Source: Calditrichota bacterium
GTDB lineage: Bacteria; Zhuqueibacterota; Zhuqueibacteria; Residuimicrobiales; Krinioviventaceae
Direction of reading: 5' to 3'
NCBI GenBank assembly: GCA_003818595.1
Contig: RPQV01000100.1
Coordinates: forward strand, 1-9,185
DNA: 9,185 nt
In this document: positions 7,502-9,185 of the stretch, piece after piece
How the letters are laid out: each line of letters opens with the position of its first letter
How positions within the stretch are numbered: position 1 is the first letter of the stretch
The notes under the pieces: generated by a model
Told to the model about the DNA's origin: nothing
Databases searched by the model: none
What the model saw: only the letters and a program-made list of their open reading frames with translations
Translations under genes and position numbers: made by a program

Positions 7502-7524
7502 CCTCCGTTCAATACTCGTTCACC
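7486..7524. repeat. Interrupted palindrome over the GH3 promoter, probable operator
   Basis: GGTGAATGAGTAT (7486-7498) and ATACTCGTTCACC (7512-7524) are inverted copies of each other at 12 of 13 positions, separated by 13 nt, with symmetry centred on 7505. The left arm overlaps the -10 hexamer and the predicted transcription start falls between the arms, so a bound dimer would block the promoter. As RNA the arms could pair over 13 positions (one G-U), but with the predicted start near 7508 only the right arm would be transcribed from this promoter. There is no T-run, so it is not a standard terminator. The cognate regulator is not in the window. Confidence 0.65.
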
Positions 7525-7539
7525 TCTGAGGACACAAAA

Positions 7540-9185
7540 ATGATCAAACAAAAAGCTATCATGATCTTTCTCTGTTTTGCCTGGTTAGTCTGCTCGGCTG
7601 TTGCACAAATTAGTGAACCTGCTTATAAAAATCCCAACCTTTCATTCGAAACGCGGGTAAATGACCTCATCTCCCGCATGACACTCGAGGAAAAGGTTTC
7701 GCAGATGGGATTTGAGGCGGCAGCCATTCCTCGTCTGGACATACCAAAATATAACTGGTGGAATGAATGTCTGCATGGAGTGGCACGCGCAGGGCACGCG
7801 ACCGTTTTCCCTCAGGCGATTGGTTTAGCCGCAACATGGGACACGGATCTCATGTTCAGCATCGCCGATGTCATTTCCACCGAAGCCCGCGCGAAACATC
7901 ACGACTTTCTGCGTCAAGGCGACCATGGAATTTACAAAGGGCTCACCTTCTGGAGTCCGAATATCAATATTTTTCGTGATCCGCGGTGGGGTCGTGGTCA
8001 GGAAACCTACGGCGAAGATCCTTACTTGACGGCGCGAATGGGGGTACAATTCGTAAAAGGACTGCAGGGAAACGACCCCAAATACCTCAAAGTGATCGCC
8101 ACCCCGAAACATTACGCCGTTCACAGCGGGCCGGAACCGGAACGACATACTTTTGACGCGATTTCAACAAAACGGGACATGTTTGACACCTATTTACCGG
8201 CATTCGAGGCTGCGGTGCGCGAAGCGGGAGCATGGTCAGTGATGTGCGCCTACAACCGCACCAATGGAGAGGCCTGTTGCGCCCATCATCAACTGGAGCA
8301 GGAGATTCTGCGAGACAAGTGGGGATTCCAGGGATACATTGTGTCTGATTGCGGCGCCATCACCGACATTTATGCCCAACACAAGCTCGTCGAAACCCCC
8401 GAAGAAGCGGCAGCGATCGCCGTCAAAGCCGGAACAGATCTGAACTGCGACTCGGTTTACGGTCGAGCACTGGTCAATGCGGTTCGTCAAGGTCTCATCA
8501 GCGAAGCGGAGATCGATATCGCGGTCAAACGACTGTTCACCGCCCGATTAAAATTGGGCATGTTTGATCCCCCTGCACTGGTGCCCTATGCACAAATAGC
8601 GATCACGGCAAATGACTCGCCGGAACATCGTCAGCTGTCTTTGGAGGCAGCCCGCAAATCGATTGTACTGCTCAAGAATGACGGACTTTTGCCGTTGAAA
8701 AAAGAGATAAACAAAGTGGCAGTCATCGGCCCTTCCGCTGATTCTTACACCATGCTGCTCGGCAATTATAACGGCACCCCTTCGCAGTACGTCACGCCAT
8801 TGCAGGGCATTGTAAATAAAATCGGCGCCGATAAAGTAACCTATACCTTGGGCTGCAATTTCGCAGATGATCATCCGCCGATGGAGCCGGTACCCGCCGA
8901 TGTCCTCATGAATGAGGGCGGTAAAGGGCTCAAAGCGGAATATTTTAATAATGTGAACTTGACCGGCGCCCCGGTATTCACCCGCGTTGATCAGGGAATT
9001 CACTCAAACTGGACTCATGATCCGGTTCCCGGTATTGGCCTGATTAATTTTTCCATCCGTTGGACAGGGGATTTGGTACCGCCAGTCTCGGGCGATTATA
9101 CTCTCACCCTGGTTGGCGATGACGGCTATCGCTTGTTCGTTGATAATCAACTGATATTCGAAGACTGGACCATCCATGCACCGCG
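7540..9185 (+). CDS. Secreted GH3 beta-glycosidase with PA14 domain (3' end outside window)
   Basis: Retaining beta-glucosidase or beta-xylosidase type enzyme, probably exported. The start ATG has GAGGA at 7528-7532, 7 nt upstream. Residues 1-22 are a signal peptide (MIKQK, hydrophobic core, AVA|Q). The N-terminal GH3 barrel runs from about 35 to 345. It holds NECLHGVAR (C77, H79), RDPRWGRGQETYGEDPYL starting at R146, the substrate-contact pair K190-H191 in PKHYAVHSG, and the nucleophile D270 in IVSDCGAI. The second alpha/beta domain begins near 365 (RKSIVLLKNDGLLPLKK). From about residue 464 (LKAEYFNN) to the edge the sequence is a PA14 domain, including SGDYTLTLVGDDGYRLFVDN. Placed here, PA14 is inserted into the C-terminal sandwich domain, as in the Kluyveromyces BglI type, where it shapes the substrate pocket. 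No stop occurs before 9185; 548 codons are visible. The ECLHGV and SDCGAI forms are common in bacterial enzymes annotated as xylosidase or glucosidase, so substrate is open. It has its own promoter. Confidence 0.93.
   Translation, partial: MIKQKAIMIFLCFAWLVCSAVAQISEPAYKNPNLSFETRVNDLISRMTLEEKVSQMGFEAAAIPRLDIPKYNWWNECLHGVARAGHATVFPQAIGLAATWDTDLMFSIADVISTEARAKHHDFLRQGDHGIYKGLTFWSPNINIFRDPRWGRGQETYGEDPYLTARMGVQFVKGLQGNDPKYLKVIATPKHYAVHSGPEPERHTFDAISTKRDMFDTYLPAFEAAVREAGAWSVMCAYNRTNGEACCAHHQLEQEILRDKWGFQGYIVSDCGAITDIYAQHKLVETPEEAAAIAVKAGTDLNCDSVYGRALVNAVRQGLISEAEIDIAVKRLFTARLKLGMFDPPALVPYAQIAITANDSPEHRQLSLEAARKSIVLLKNDGLLPLKKEINKVAVIGPSADSYTMLLGNYNGTPSQYVTPLQGIVNKIGADKVTYTLGCNFADDHPPMEPVPADVLMNEGGKGLKAEYFNNVNLTGAPVFTRVDQGIHSNWTHDPVPGIGLINFSIRWTGDLVPPVSGDYTLTLVGDDGYRLFVDNQLIFEDWTIHAP
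8929..9185 (+). other. PA14 domain region of the GH3 gene (incomplete)
   Basis: Encodes residues 464 onward of the GH3 protein. The pattern AEYFNN, an HSNW tract, FSIRWTGDLVPPVSGDYTL and DDGYRLFVDN is the classic PA14 beta-barrel signature. PA14 domains bind carbohydrate or restrict the active-site pocket in GH3 enzymes. The domain is cut by the window edge, so its C-terminal strands and the rest of the GH3 sandwich domain, including the acid/base residue, cannot be checked. Confidence 0.85.

Noticed and set aside
8548..9003. 151-codon open frame on the minus strand
   Set aside because: Opposite the well-supported GH3 gene; its translation shows no family features.

Overview
The window is a co-directional block of five plus-strand genes encoding carbohydrate-active and related exported enzymes. 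Two genes are cut by the window edges. The order is: the C-terminal part of a GH78 alpha-L-rhamnosidase (2-1612, 5' end missing); a complete secreted GH31 alpha-glycosidase (1653-4001); a complete secreted protein of no family I can name, with the look of an alpha/alpha-toroid glycosidase or lyase (4019-5677); a complete secreted gamma-glutamyltransferase-family protein (5771-7441); and a secreted GH3 beta-glycosidase with a PA14 domain (7540 to the right edge, 3' end missing). No RNA genes, mobile elements, CRISPR arrays, transporters or regulator genes are visible.

Layout. The first three genes are tightly spaced (40 and 17 bp gaps) with good Shine-Dalgarno sites, so they look like one operon. 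A 93 bp gap without a convincing promoter or terminator precedes the gamma-glutamyltransferase gene. A 98 bp gap precedes the GH3 gene. That gap holds a near-consensus sigma70-type promoter (TTGACA, 17 bp, TATATT), and its -10 box is overlapped by one arm of a 13+13 bp interrupted palindrome. GH3 therefore probably starts a second transcription unit under specific regulation.

Organism. All four proteins with a visible N-terminus carry a Sec/SPase I-type signal peptide. Three of the four have glutamine at the predicted +1 position, a bias known from Bacteroidota and relatives. The strong AGGAGG-type ribosome sites and the TTGACA/TATATT promoter are not typical of core Bacteroidota. Composition is moderate in G+C. 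A Gram-negative bacterium of the wider Fibrobacteres-Chlorobi-Bacteroidetes group or a neighbouring candidate phylum, with a plant- or algal-glycan-degrading lifestyle, would fit. This is inference and the phylum is not fixed by the sequence.

How the genes may work together. GH78 removes terminal alpha-L-rhamnose, GH31 an alpha-linked sugar, and GH3 a beta-linked glucose, xylose or similar sugar. The unknown toroid protein could supply a further backbone or uronic-acid cleavage. The set suits stepwise trimming of a branched, rhamnose-containing glycan or glycoside (pectin rhamnogalacturonan, ulvan-like polysaccharide, saponin or flavonoid glycoside) outside the cytoplasm. The actual substrate cannot be read from the sequence. 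The gamma-glutamyltransferase homologue is the odd member and may be unrelated to glycan use.
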